Of a stretch of DNA of 64,000 nucleotides, positions 33,001-38,999 are shown in pieces. The notes under the pieces were generated by a model. It did not search any database. It was not told the DNA's origin and saw nothing but the letters and a program-made list of their open reading frames with translations. The stretch is from the NCBI GenBank assembly GCA_911728455.2, contig OU452225.1:10390106-10454105 (forward strand), in the 5' to 3' direction. How positions within the stretch are numbered: position 1 is the stretch's first letter; the number at the start of each line of letters is the position of its first letter. The position numbers and the translations under genes are program-made. The DNA comes from Marthasterias glacialis (Eukaryota > Echinodermata > Asteroidea > Forcipulatida > Asteriidae).

Positions 33001-33881
33001 ATCATCTGTCAAAATTCGTTCAGTGAAAATACAAAACATTCTTTAAGTGAAAAAACAGGGCATGCAACTTTAACAGACCTTATGCATCACCCACAGTAAC
33101 GTTACGCCCTCCATGACCTCATTGAGGGCGTTGTTGCGTGTCACTCTATGGCAGTGATGACATCACATGCATAAAATATGCTTTTAGGCATAACATGTCA
33201 AAATTGGCAGTCGGATACAACATTCATTCAGTCTAATCTGACCATTTTTTAATGGAATACGAAAGTAAACAAATTTTTAAGGCCTACAGCAAAGGTCTAA
33301 ATCATTTCGATGTGACAAAAATTAGCAAGTTTATTTTTAGTGTCATAAAAATGTTCAATAATATAATAAAAAAATCACAATACATCACATGATAAACAGA
33401 TACTGGAGATAAGTTCACTGTCAATAGTTAATTGCAAATTAACTTTTAAAAAATCATAATTTTATCTGGGTGGATTCATTCAGCCCCAAACAAAATTACG
33501 TTTTTAAGTGAAAAGGTAGCAGTCGGATACAACACTTTTTAGTACCGTAGAGAAGCCTGCACAAATCTACATGACTCAGTCTCGCCATTGCGCAGCACTG
33601 AAAAACGGGAAGCACAATTTTGATCAATACCACAGCTATCAAATTTACGTGTGTGTTGTGGACAAGATCAGCTGTGTCATCGACGAATCAAAGGCAAAAC
33701 AAGAAGGGTTGTTTTACAACAATAAAATGACCAGAAATCCAGACAAGACTCGGCGATTGAACAGTTAGACCCATATTAATGAAATGATTAAGAAGAGACA
33801 AAATATTCCCCCGATTTCCGGAATAACCACTCAGAATTTTACCTGAAAATCTGCCAGAATTACTTCTCTGTTGGCCGCCAT
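10370..33881 (-). CDS. FAF1: FAS-associated factor 1 (FAF1), complete coding gene, 16 exons, 655 aa
   Basis: FAF1 is an adaptor that binds ubiquitinated proteins (UBA), holds two ubiquitin-like folds and a thioredoxin-like UAS domain, and docks on the p97/VCP ATPase through its C-terminal UBX domain; it acts in proteasomal and ER-associated degradation and in death signalling. Coding exons in transcript order: 33843-33881, 28185-28351, 26196-26368, 23447-23544, 22146-22243, 20661-20853, 20040-20123, 18725-18845, 18148-18293, 17087-17241, 16453-16589, 15273-15361, 13175-13255, 12615-12704, 11215-11430, 10370-10450. All have GT-AG borders and compatible phases. Domains: UBA about 9-50, UBL1 104-178, UBL2 200-275, UAS 330-490, coiled coil 500-560, UBX 575-655. 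Human FAF1 has 650 residues. Start and stop are both in the window, and no break was seen. Identification rests on remembered family sequence, not a search. Confidence 0.96.
10493..10700. mobile_element. MITE with CTAATCCGAGCAGC ends, copy 1
   Basis: The ends GCTAATTCCGAGCAGTGCTT and AGCAGCTGAGATTAGTC are inverted; inside them, TGTTTTACACTACCAC pairs with GCGGTGGTGTAAACG. Bases 10497-10690 resemble 13665-13880 in order and length. It begins about 43 bases from FAF1 exon 16. Confidence 0.7.
11215..11430 (-). CDS. FAF1: FAF1 exon 15 (UBX domain)
   Basis: TTLRMRVPSGDMLTRRFLAD and FKVLTTFPKKD align with human SKLRIRTPSGEFLERRFLAS and YKLLSTFPRRD. The S/T-FP loop that binds p97 is present (TFPKK). 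Acceptor GGGGGGCAG, donor GAT|GTGAGT. Confidence 0.96.
11520..12595. repeat. 93-bp tandem array in FAF1 intron 14
   Basis: The word GCAGGGAGCCAGTCATGACC recurs near 11905, 11999, 12091 and 12185, with spacing of 92-94 bases. There are about eight close copies from 11800 to 12490, with older divergent ones at both ends. The unit is the centre of the dispersed GGGCCCAATTTCAT element (CAGGGAACCAGTCAC, GGCTGGTAA, GCTAAGCATAA), amplified in tandem. The reading frames across it are repeat by-products. Confidence 0.9.
12615..12704 (-). CDS. FAF1: FAF1 exon 14 (charged coiled coil)
   Basis: Thirty residues of Glu, Gln, Lys and Arg (EQERLKQEKEEQRLKEQEEQ then EIREREAEQK), matching the charged helix before the FAF1 UBX domain. 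Acceptor CCCGAAAAG, donor AAG|GTATAC, both phase 0. Confidence 0.85.
12865..13174. repeat. Minisatellite of 72+45 bp abutting FAF1 exon 13
   Basis: AACCATG recurs at 12872, 12944, 12989, about 13060 and 13161, giving alternating steps of 72 and 45 and a composite period of 117. The units contain CCCTAGACTAGC and AATACCTTAGCCCTGCCGG. The latter copies the end of exon 13 with its splice donor. The array stops at the real donor. Confidence 0.85.
13175..13255 (-). CDS. FAF1: FAF1 exon 13 (coiled coil, EQDxAYxxSL motif)
   Basis: QLKQEQDAAYQASLMADRAK aligns with human NVKREQDEAYRLSLEADRAK. Acceptor TTGATTTACAG. The donor CTAAG|GTATTA is copied several times in the neighbouring intron minisatellite at 12865-13180. 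Confidence 0.92.
13318..13441. mobile_element. Palindromic MITE, GTGGATTTCACA ends
   Basis: Starts GTGGATTTCACAAAGTGC and ends AGTTATGTGAAATCCAC, with repeated ACTAGTCCTAA words inside. An interrupted copy lies at 23045-23382. It sits 62 bases from the exon 13 acceptor. Confidence 0.75.
13665..13880. mobile_element. MITE with CTAATCCGAGCAGC ends, copy 2
   Basis: Ends CACTAATCCGAGCAGCTTGT and GAGCTGCTCGGATTAGCC, with ACAGCACCGCAG and CTGCGGTGGTGTAAAACACC as the inner part of the inverted repeat. Same family as 10493-10700. Confidence 0.75.
14345..15026 (+). mobile_element. 5'-truncated LINE (CR1/L2-like clade), 3' end
   Basis: Bases 14352-14615 encode FGDKAFSVAAPKLWNALQLH, then KLASYKCKIKTHLFNAAF and a stop at 14613-14615. 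This is the usual C-terminus of ORF2 in CR1/L2-like non-LTR elements (FSVAAPRLWNSLP ... FKSxLKTHLF). About 370 bases of 3' UTR follow, with GGCGCAATATAAAATT, and an (ATT)n tail at 14988-15024. The reverse transcriptase and endonuclease are absent. It lies in FAF1 intron 12 on the antisense strand of that gene. The exact clade is a guess. Confidence 0.8.
14988..15024 (+). repeat. (ATT)n microsatellite tail of the LINE
   Basis: About twelve ATT/TTA units directly after the LINE 3' UTR, as is typical of CR1/L2-type elements. Confidence 0.85.
15273..15361 (-). CDS. FAF1: FAF1 exon 12
   Basis: IDEMMTSLIHAVDMFTEQRQ aligns with human VDELMMRLMAAMEIFTAQQQ. Acceptor TATGAAAAG is purine-rich and weak, donor GAG|GTAGGA. 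Confidence 0.9.
16453..16589 (-). CDS. FAF1: FAF1 exon 11 (UAS domain)
   Basis: KLFGSVTTATVRNLNQDKFP and LLLIVMRIRSNTEVFSVLQG; human RHFGSVVAQTIRTQKTDQFP and LFLIIMGKRSSNEVLNVIQG. Acceptor CTTATAG, donor CAAG|GTAAAT. Confidence 0.95.
17087..17241 (-). CDS. FAF1: FAF1 exon 10 (UAS domain)
   Basis: Contains RKLLAIYIHSDKSVQSNVFC and LCAESIVNFLTQNFVTWAWD; human RKLLAIYLHHDESVLTNVFC and LCAESIVSYLSQNFITWAWD. The best-conserved exon of the gene. Confidence 0.97.
17330..17990 (-). repeat. Minisatellite, 106-116 bp unit (array 2)
   Basis: CCCTCCTACTG recurs at 17545, 17653, 17759 and 17875, with a divergent unit near 17395. Units carry GACCATTCAATATCATCC, GATAAACTATGCCAGCCTGC and TGTGGTGAATGCATC. 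Same family as 7430-7725 but inverted. The 170-codon frame on the minus strand across it is a repeat by-product. Confidence 0.9.
18148..18293 (-). CDS. FAF1: FAF1 exon 9 (start of UAS domain)
   Basis: Contains QFSHEFSSRYGETHPQFYMG; human QFTAEFSSRYGDCHPVFFIG. Acceptor ATTTTAG, donor GAG|GTGAGT. Confidence 0.95.
18725..18845 (-). CDS. FAF1: FAF1 exon 8 (acidic linker)
   Basis: Acidic segment NISDSEDDVPEMDIDDNTIF followed by SSRKFEPL, comparable to human VSDSDGDDFEDATEFGVDD-GE and SALRKSPMMP. Acceptor TTCTTTAAAG, donor TTAC|GTAAGT. Confidence 0.9.
19005..19260 (+). repeat. Dispersed repeat (copy in FAF1 intron 7)
   Basis: Shares TTCTGTGTCCCATATCCAGT, GAGGCTGAAGAC, GAGTTAGAAC and AATCAGAATCGAGGATTCAA with 22625-22905 in the same order. 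No coding potential. Confidence 0.7.
19685..19860. mobile_element. Palindromic GGGCCCAATTTCACAGAGC element
   Basis: Starts AGGGCCCAATTTCACAGAGC and contains AATAAGGTTACCAACC and ATGTGACTGGTTTCCTGC. The 3' arm is decayed (TTTCAAGTCTATGGAACT). Confidence 0.7.
20040..20123 (-). CDS. FAF1: FAF1 exon 7
   Basis: LTLAASGISFPSHKLFFCRP aligns with human MCLAESGLSYPCHRLTVGRR, the end of UBL2. Acceptor TTTTTCCAG, donor GAG|GTAAGA, both phase 0. Confidence 0.93.
20661..20853 (-). CDS. FAF1: FAF1 exon 6 (UBL2)
   Basis: Encodes the second ubiquitin-like fold with SFELIITDTDSSQEYRLRYE and VRYQQWRGWPDDTDDS; human has VRHQLWEGWPTSATDDS. Acceptor CCCAACACAG, donor TCG|GTAAGT. Confidence 0.95.
22146..22243 (-). 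CDS. FAF1: FAF1 exon 5 (end of UBL1)
   Basis: Encodes ILSSLNLPLKNRLHVLTPGV (human VLKSLHLPKNNSLYVLTPDL), then a Thr/Ser-rich linker. Acceptor CATTTTAG, donor AAGA|GTAAGT, phase 2. Confidence 0.93.
22625..22905 (+). repeat. Dispersed repeat (copy in FAF1 intron 4)
   Basis: Second copy of the 19005-19260 repeat; GCTTCTGCGTCTCATATCCA and AATCAGAATCGAGGATTCAA mark its two ends. An inner duplication of GTGGAATATGGGA/GTGGAATGTGG is visible. Confidence 0.7.
23045..23382. mobile_element. GTGGATTTCA MITE carrying an inserted MITE
   Basis: The outer ends GTGGATTTCATAAAACTAGT and GCTTTGTGAAATCCAC match the 13318-13441 element. The middle, about 23076-23308, has its own inverted ends ATTATAGAGCGCC and AGTGCTCTATAAT and no resemblance to the outer element, so it is a later insertion. 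Confidence 0.7.
23447..23544 (-). CDS. FAF1: FAF1 exon 4 (UBL1)
   Basis: Encodes TLKELLSTSLNIPTEKMLIG and GWGNARPPPNDS, aligning with human EIKQILENELQIPVSKMLLK-GWKTGDVEDS. Acceptor GAAACAG, donor TCA|GTAAGA. Confidence 0.94.
24213..24484. mobile_element. Long near-perfect palindrome (fold-back element)
   Basis: Two arms of about 130 bases. The left arm runs from CGTCGGCTCAGAACTATAAG and the right arm ends CTTATAGTTCTGAGCCGACG. They meet around TTTTGGATAGACAAAC / GTTTGTCTATCCAAAA, with a loop of about 20 bases near 24345. Arms differ at few positions, so insertion looks recent. Confidence 0.85.
24662..24860 (+). mobile_element. tRNA-derived SINE with V-SINE-like body, copy 1
   Basis: A-box-like TTGGCTCAGTGG and B box AGTTCGAATCCCGG, 50 bases apart, precede TGGGTTTTCCCT and GGGGTTTTCCTCCCACATC. 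The latter resembles the conserved central domain of V-SINEs. Sister copies are at 34822-35045 (+) and 45865-46045 (-). Confidence 0.7.
24870..25075 (-). repeat. GGGCACCAAGGC dispersed repeat
   Basis: On the minus strand the words GGGCAAGGGCACCAAGGCAT, GGGGGCACCAAGGCAATGAC and ATGGAGGCGATTCCC occur in order. Relatives are at 8000-8110, 16965-17045, 26960-27170 and 30360-30510. Its nature is unknown; it may be a SINE or LINE tail. Confidence 0.5.
25140..25600 (+). repeat. Dispersed repeat with GGCAAAGTATACCTTTGG end
   Basis: GGCAAAGTATACCTTTGGTT, TACCATAAAACTAACCTG and CGTTTTTGAGATATC match, inverted, TTACCAAAGGTATACCTGCC, GGTTAGTTTTATGGTA and GATATCTCAAAAACG at 59640-59840. Confidence 0.65.
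26196..26368 (-). CDS. FAF1: FAF1 exon 3 (linker and start of UBL1)
   Basis: A proline-rich linker leads into RMLEFSIAYQDTNTELVVED, the first strand of UBL1 (human RMLDFRVEYRDRNVDVVLED). Acceptor TTTTTGCAG. The donor G|GTGTGTA is chosen because it alone keeps the frame into exon 4. Confidence 0.93.
26656..26808. mobile_element. Palindromic MITE, CACAAAGC family, uninterrupted
   Basis: GGTTTTACAAAGCAAATGAG at the left pairs with CTAGCCCTTTGTGAAATTGC at the right; the centre holds GACTTGCATTATGACATCAC. This is the simple form of the element at 8-750. Confidence 0.6.
26940..27170 (-). repeat. GGGCACCAAGGC dispersed repeat, with short ORFs
   Basis: Contains TGATACTTCACGGCGGCAGC, GCAATTGCCTCCATGCCCC and GTGCCCTTTGGAATGTCC, the reverse of words found at 16965-17045. 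Short frames on both strands follow the repeat. Confidence 0.5.
27290..27490. repeat. Inverted repeat CTGAAGGGCATGCTGGCC
   Basis: CTGAAGGGCATGCTGGCCTC at 27335 and GGCCAGCATGCCCTTCAG at 27371 form a hairpin; a third copy, GGCCAGCATGCCCTTG, is at 27413. Confidence 0.6.
27491..28140. other. FAF1 intron 2, no gene seen
   Basis: AT-rich. Includes CCGGTTTCGACCGGAAGTCA and a doubled TGACGTCA word (ATGACGTCACCAATGACGTC, about 27760-27783). This may be part of another dispersed repeat. Confidence 0.3.
28185..28351 (-). CDS. FAF1: FAF1 exon 2 (UBA domain)
   Basis: Begins ACTGIENFEESLAHLEQSQW; human has ACTGIENIDEAITLLEQNNW. Acceptor TTTTGCAACAG, donor TTAT|GTAAGT, ends in phase 2. This is the core of the ubiquitin-associated domain. 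Confidence 0.95.
28440..28550 (+). repeat. Dispersed repeat, copy near FAF1 exon 2
   Basis: Shares GCCTGCAGGAAGTC, CTGTGACTCTTAACTGTAAA and CATGTGATGTCATAGGT with 49215-49340 (GCCTGCAGGGAGTCC, TTTGTAAACATGTGATGTCA). Confidence 0.55.
29120..29520. mobile_element. Two palindromic GGGCCCAATTTCAT elements in tandem
   Basis: Copy 1, 29120-29318, runs from TCCAATTTCATAGGGCTGCC to CAGCTTCATGAAATTGGGCC. Copy 2, 29320-29520, runs from GGGCTCAATTTCACAAAGCT to TTTAAGAAATTTGGC. Copy 1 is almost complete and shows the element's symmetry well. Confidence 0.75.
29700..29770 (+). repeat. (AAAGCC)n hexanucleotide repeat
   Basis: AGCCAAAGCCAAAGCC with some AGCTAA variants, about ten units. The 19430-19640 stretch is a looser relative (GGCTGTAGCTGTGGCTATGG). 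Confidence 0.8.
30360..30510 (+). repeat. GGGCACCAAGGC-type repeat fragment
   Basis: TTGAGAAGGCACGGCTATTTTCATTTGG, broken here for length, is followed by CACTTCCACT, GGGGCATCAAGGCC and GGGCAACAGAGGCCATG, as at 7978-8095. Confidence 0.45.
30820..30945 (-). mobile_element. tRNA-derived SINE (Leu/Ser-like head)
   Basis: The minus strand reads GTCGTGGCTGAGTGGTTAGT, then TGTGGGTTCGAGTCCCGGTC, then ACTTGTGTCCTTGAGCAAGG. A and B boxes are clear but the body after the B box marks it as a SINE and not a tRNA gene. It lies in FAF1 intron 1. Confidence 0.7.
31120..31145 (+). repeat. Poly-C tract
   Basis: An uninterrupted run of more than 20 C. Length in such runs is unreliable in assemblies. Confidence 0.8.
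31146..33842. other. FAF1 intron 1, 5' part
   Basis: AT-rich, no supported gene. An A/C-rich stretch lies at 31960-32290. GCAGTCGGATACAACA occurs twice (about 33210 and 33508), suggesting an old duplication. Confidence 0.3.
33843..33881 (-). CDS. FAF1: FAF1 exon 1 (start codon)
   Basis: Encodes MAANREVILADFQ, matching the FAF1 N-terminus (human ...DREMILADFQ). The donor is CAG|GTAAAA. The ATG sits inside a YY1-like word, ACAATGGCGGC. Confidence 0.93.
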
Positions 33882-34015
33882 TGTTGTGGTCTTTCGTCAC
33901 TGCCTAAGCATGCGCATAAACAAGTCGTCATAGTTCGCAAACACTGTAGAGGGCGCTACAATGTAAACACATTGTTGGCAAAGTTCTTTTGTTACGAAAA
34001 CTGTCATAACAAGTC
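33882..34015 (-). promoter_or_regulatory. FAF1: FAF1 promoter region
   Basis: Immediately upstream of the FAF1 ATG. The start codon is embedded in ACAATGGCGGC (33874-33884), a YY1-type word, and GCATGCGCA (33908-33916) resembles an NRF1 site. No TATA box was seen. These are usual for TATA-less housekeeping promoters. The transcription start cannot be fixed from sequence alone. Confidence 0.5.
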
Positions 34016-34472
34016 TGGGCCGGTATTGGGGGGAACTTTATGTTTGTTACCAAATAAATGCCATAGTTACACATTGTCAACGTCCTGCAACCACAATTCA
34101 AACTAACAGTTATATTTTGTGCGTTGAATACAAGGACACATTATTTGCTGGAAGGCGAAGAGCTGTGTGTTAAAGTTTACCGGCCACCGTCTCAAACTCT
34201 TAACAAAGAACGGCAAGTAATTTTTTTTCACGGACTATTTCCACTGATGCGCAAAGTTAATTTCAACATGTTTTTGAACTAAAAATAAAACGGGGCTTAT
34301 CATGTCTCAACATGTCCATGAAATCATGGGGCAGTCCCTAGCCTTCGACAGAAAAAGGCCTACCAACGAAAACAAGTGAATGGCTGTCGTTACTTGTCAT
34401 ATTGACAGTTAAGCAAGCAAAAAAAAAACAACTTATAAAATATAAGTCTTCTGAGTGCGCTTTTCTCCGTGA

Positions 34473-34508
34473 GCGCGGGAAGCAAAGGAAAGTTTTCCCG
34501 CGCAAAAA
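34473..34508. promoter_or_regulatory. Pair of E2F-like sites
   Basis: GCGCGGGAA at 34473-34481 and TTTTCCCGCGCAAAAA at 34493-34508. The second contains TTTCCCGC, an exact fit to TTTSSCGC, and is nearly palindromic. It lies about 600 bases upstream of FAF1 in the interval shared with the INK4 gene. Confidence 0.45.
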
Positions 34509-34821
34509 TCCGGTTGGACAAGAAACACTTGGTAAGTAGGTATAATGACGTATGGTAATTTCGTGTTTACAGTCGCATCTAATTTGAATACGGCGTTTCA
34601 ACAATACATCCGTGACCATAGGCCACTGTCATAGTACACATAAATGAAGTAATATCCACTTCAAGTCCATGAAATTTACCACAAAACCACCATTGGTTTC
34701 TTGTTACAGTCCAACCGCCCGAGATGAAATAAGTCAAGGGTATCTTGCTAGTGAAATTTGACTCATGAAAGGGGAAAATTTAAACACCGATCTCCAAATG
34801 AAAAGGGGTATTTTATGGCAT

Positions 34822-35045
34822 TCACAGGTTGGCTCAGTGGTTTCTTCCCAGCCTTTCACCTCTGTGGAACCCGGTTCGATTCCCAGACCAGAGCCTTGTA
34901 ATATTTGGAAAGGGTTCAGTCCCTACCTGACGGTGGGTTTTCCCTACTCTTAGAGGTTTTTTCCCCGCACATCTTCATCATCTACTCTATGTAATGTATC
35001 TTCCAGGCCCACGGGTTGATATAATCATTTTGGACAGCCCCTCTA
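34822..35045 (+). mobile_element. tRNA-derived SINE with V-SINE-like body, copy 2
   Basis: TTGGCTCAGTGGTTTC and CCGGTTCGATTCCCAG are followed by GGTGGGTTTTCCCTAC and GGTTTTTTCCCCGCACATC. Ordered as in 24662-24860, so the same family. Confidence 0.7.
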
Positions 35046-35049
35046 TTGT

Positions 35050-35815
35050 ATTTATAATTAACAGAAAGATAATAAGATATAATAAATAGTAACAATAATA
35101 ATACAAAGAGAAGACTGATCAAGAATGACCATCCAAACAATGAGGATATACAATACTAAAAAAGATATTCACTGTTAAAGTTGATTGTTGTGGCTCCATT
35201 AACTGTCAACTAGTGGATGGTACAACATTTTTGTAAATTAAACTCCAGAGTCTTAAGCACATAGTTGGTTTTAAAAGAACCATAACCATAACACTGTGTG
35301 ATTAGTTACATATTTTAACCAAATAATACGTAAATCTTAAAAACATAATGAGTTTTTGTGTGTGGAGGTGCAACAGCTTAAAGCCATCGAAATTGATTTG
35401 ATATGCATATATCTTGTTTTATTCCAAAAAAGGAACATACCCCCATCACTCCGGGGAAGGGTTACAAACACGTTCATTTCTAACTACAGTTTTTCATTTC
35501 CACTTGTTTTTTGTAATCTATAGCAATATTTCTTGAAGTTGTTTTCAAAATGTTAAAGTCATGCTATTTTTCTTCATAAAGTGTTGCTGCAAAAACAAAT
35601 TAAGAAAATGGTGCACTTTAAAAAACATGTTTTACAGTCTTTTGATTTGATACCTTTTCTGAGCTACAAAATGCGACACATTTTTTACTCCAGAATATTA
35701 TTGCATCATAATATACGAAAAAAAAATATGTACACATTTTTATGACAATGCATGCTTCATTGTCGGGAAATTTCGGGGAAAATTTGTTGTCCCGACAGAT
35801 CTATTTGTGGATTGA
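35050..35815. other. Intergenic, no gene seen
   Basis: AT-rich. Contains short fragments like TACCTTTTCTGAGCTACAAAATGCG typical of old dispersed repeats, split here for length; no supported ORF. Confidence 0.25.
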
Positions 35816-35839
35816 GTGCTAACAATTTCAGTACGAAAG

Positions 35840-35975
35840 GAGGGGATAGAATGTTCTATCCCTTGTTCCTCAAACCTGGCTGGTGAAGAGGAAACGATAG
35901 ATTTTTCTATCCCTTGTTCCTCAAACCTGGCCAGCGAAGAGGAAGGGATATATTTTTTCATCCCTTGTCCTTCAA
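35840..35975. repeat. 51-bp tandem repeat, about 2.5 units
   Basis: CTATCCCTTGTTCCTCAAAC occurs at 35856 and 35907, a period of 51, with a third divergent unit after 35955. Because 51 is a multiple of 3, short repetitive frames stay open on both strands. Confidence 0.75.
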
Positions 35976-37529
35976 ATCCAAATTATTGTGGTGATTAAAT
36001 GGAAAACATAAATAAAACAATCAATTAAAGCGTCCTTTTAGTGAAATTATACAATCTTCATACATAAAACCACAGCCTGGGAAACTGGTGAACAGAAGAG
36101 AAGAATTAAAAATCAGTTTATAGAGCACCTAAATCCAGCCAGATAATAATTGTAATTATATTCAAAGGCTATAATAATAATTGCTCTGCATGCCTTCATC
36201 TGGAATTGCACACAAATCGTTTAAATAACACATAATTATGTCATAAAAATGGCTTCAGGGGAAACATGTTTAAAAAAAACTAATGCCGCAGGTTTTTACG
36301 ACGTGAAGCAACATCTACGTTTTGACTGTCAAATTTAAATCGTTTGGAGAAATAAAGTCATTATAAAGAGTCAGTAGTAACTGCGTGAGAACTAACCATA
36401 AAAAGGAAGGTTGGCCTTTCTCAATGGCCATCCTGAAAAAACAAAAAAAAAACAACAAAAACAAACAAAAAACAGAAAAAACCTAAAACAAAACACAAAA
36501 ATGGCAGTTGCTTACAGCGATCTCTCTTGTATACGGAAAAAGAGGCAGCTCGTCTAAAAAAAACCCCAAAACAAATATACATATATACATAAAATATAAA
36601 TAAATACAAATATTGAATAAATCAATAAATGCATGAAAACTAGAAAAAAAACCGGTGGCAGTTGCAGCAAAGACACAAACAAAAACAAAACAAAAACTAG
36701 AAGACAAAATGAACATCAAAGAAAACAGCAATGCTTCAAAATATAGTGACTTTGTCTTCATTCTTCATAACTCCCTACTTGTGTTTTAACTTTTGACTAA
36801 ATGCAAATTCCTTAAATCACTTCTCATTGTTCACAACAGTTACAGTTTCCATCTAACATCTCAAATGTTGCTAACTACGACGTCAAATTTGTTCGATTTT
36901 TTGTCTTTTACCTCAAACCTTTCTTGGCTCAAGTCTGGGTGTACACGTAGTACTGGCTCTATGGTATTACTACGTTAATGTCATGAATATTCATAAAGGT
37001 CAACCCACGCTGGTTGGCCTTGCGTAGCGAGGGCCGTTACTGATAGCGATACACTCCCCCCGGAAAAAAATCCGCCCACTCACTCTGCTACTGTGGATAT
37101 GCTGCCGCGTTTGTGAACATGCCCGCACATGCCTAAATAAAAACAAGTTGGTACAAGACAAATTTATAAACCATAATATAAGGTCTTTGAGAAGCGTAAA
37201 ATATCAGCATTCGGACTGCTCGGGCCATGGTAACTGTGGAGAGCGTGTGTCACTTCATGCAGTCAGACTTGATCAGTATTAACATTTTTAGGTCAGCGAA
37301 GTTTGGAAGTTGTTTAATTAGTTAGATTCAGGGAAATTGCCATGATGACTGTCTCTATAAATTTGACATTTTCGGTGTTTGAGTGCCATCAGAATTCATG
37401 GAAGAACACAAATGAAATAACTGATGGCAAGAGGTCAATGACCTTGGATGTACCATTGGCAGATATGGGTAAGTACTACACATCGCAATTTACGTGTCTA
37501 TCGGTTAGCACATACAAGCGGACCAATAA

Positions 37530-37907
37530 ATGACCTCATACAGCGCATTTATCTATGACGTAGCCAGTTTCGTAAATCATTGGATAATAGTACTATTATC
37601 CCATCGCCTGACAAATGAGGTGGGCTGTTTCATTTATGAAAGGGAAACAATATCTTTTGTTCAGTCCGTAGTAAACAGTTTGTTTATTTCTCTGCAGAAC
37701 ACAATGGGGCTAAATGACGTATCCGATTGTCACTTTATATCTATGAAATTTATAAACTTTGATCCTTACCTATCTAGAAGGATTGAAGAATGTATCCAGC
37801 TAGGAACAGGAAGTTTGAACAATTCTAAAGGGTTGAAAAGGTTTTCATGGTCGCAGAGCAAGGACCCCCAAATCATCCTGTGTAAACAATCTTCGCTTCA
37901 AATGTGA
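37530..37907 (+). other. Open frame of 125 codons, no similarity recognised
   Basis: The longest frame between FAF1 and the INK4 gene. It starts at an ATG and ends at TGA 37905-37907. A good acceptor (TATTTCTCTGCAG) lies inside it at 37696. A frame at 37342 ends near a GTAAGTAC donor, but its phase does not join to this acceptor without meeting a stop. No domain, signal peptide or repeat was seen. Probably chance. Confidence 0.15.
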
Positions 37908-38239
37908 CAGCAGCTGCCGCGGTAATTATCAACAAGAGTTTTAAAAATATATACGACCGCCCTCCCCCGGCGCCCGCTCTCTAGTCTTACCCTCCTTTTC
38001 GTTCTGCCAGTGACCCCTTTCCCACGGCTCATAATTCGTGATTTCTTACTGGTGGCCCTCCTCCACGGCCCAGAGTTAATTATAATATTGTGCAGCACGC
38101 TCCTCGTTTTGCGACTTCTTATTGGCTACTATATTTTGCGTGCAACCAATGGTCAAGACGGCTAGGTTGCGCGCTCCTCTTTTCGTGACCTGATTGGTTA
38201 GTAGGGGTGTCCGGGTTAGACGAATAGGAAGCGCGCTTT

Positions 38240-38998
38240 CATGACCGAATTTCACATCAGTACCAATCCTCCAGAGAAATATTTCCCTCTGAAAGCTCAC
38301 TGATTCTGAAGTTCATACCAGCACCAATCCTCCAGAGAAATATTTCCCTCTGAAAGCTCACTGATTCTAATCTTCATACCAGTACCAATCCTCCAGAGAA
38401 ATATTTCCCTCTGAAAGCTCACTGATTCTAAAGTTCATACCAGTACCAAAATCCTCTAGAGAAATATTTCCCTCTGAAAGCTCACTGATTCTAAAGTTCA
38501 TACCAATACCAATCCTCCAGAGAAATATTTCCCTCTGAAAGCTCACTGATTCTAAAGTTCATACCAGTACCAATCCTCCAGACCAAAATTTCCCTCTGAA
38601 AGCTCACTGATTCTAAAGTTCATACCAGTACCAATCCTCCAATGAAATATTTCCCTCTGAAAGCTCACTGATTCTAAAGTTCATTCCACTCATACCAATC
38701 CTCCAGACCAATATTTCCCTCTGAAAGCTCACTGATTCTAAAGTTCATACCAGTATACCAATCCTCCAGAGAAATATTTCCATCTGAAAGCTCACTGATT
38801 CTAAAGTTCATACCAGTACCAATCCTCTAGAGAAATATTTCCATCTGAAAGCTCACTGATTCTAAAGTTCATACCAGTACCAATCCTCTAGAGAAATATT
38901 TCCATCTGAAAGCTCACTGATTCTAAAGTTCATACCAGTACCAATCCACCAGGAAAATATTCCCCTCTGAAAGCTCACTGACTCATTCCAGTACCCTA
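38240..38998 (+). repeat. 61-63 bp satellite array, about 12 units
   Basis: TGATTCTAAAGTTCATACC recurs at 38301, 38362, 38423, 38486 and on to about 38930. Units contain AGTACCAATCCTCCAGAGAA and ATTTCCCTCTGAAAGCTCAC. Single copies occur at 23915-23985, 47632-47698, 51885-51945 (inverted) and 62540-62605 (inverted), so the array arose from one end of a dispersed repeat. Confidence 0.9.
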
Positions 38999-38999
38999 A

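Noticed and set aside
37342-37907. Two-exon gene between FAF1 and INK4 (donor at about 37470, acceptor at 37696)
   Set aside because: The phases do not match; joining gives an early stop. No similarity recognised.
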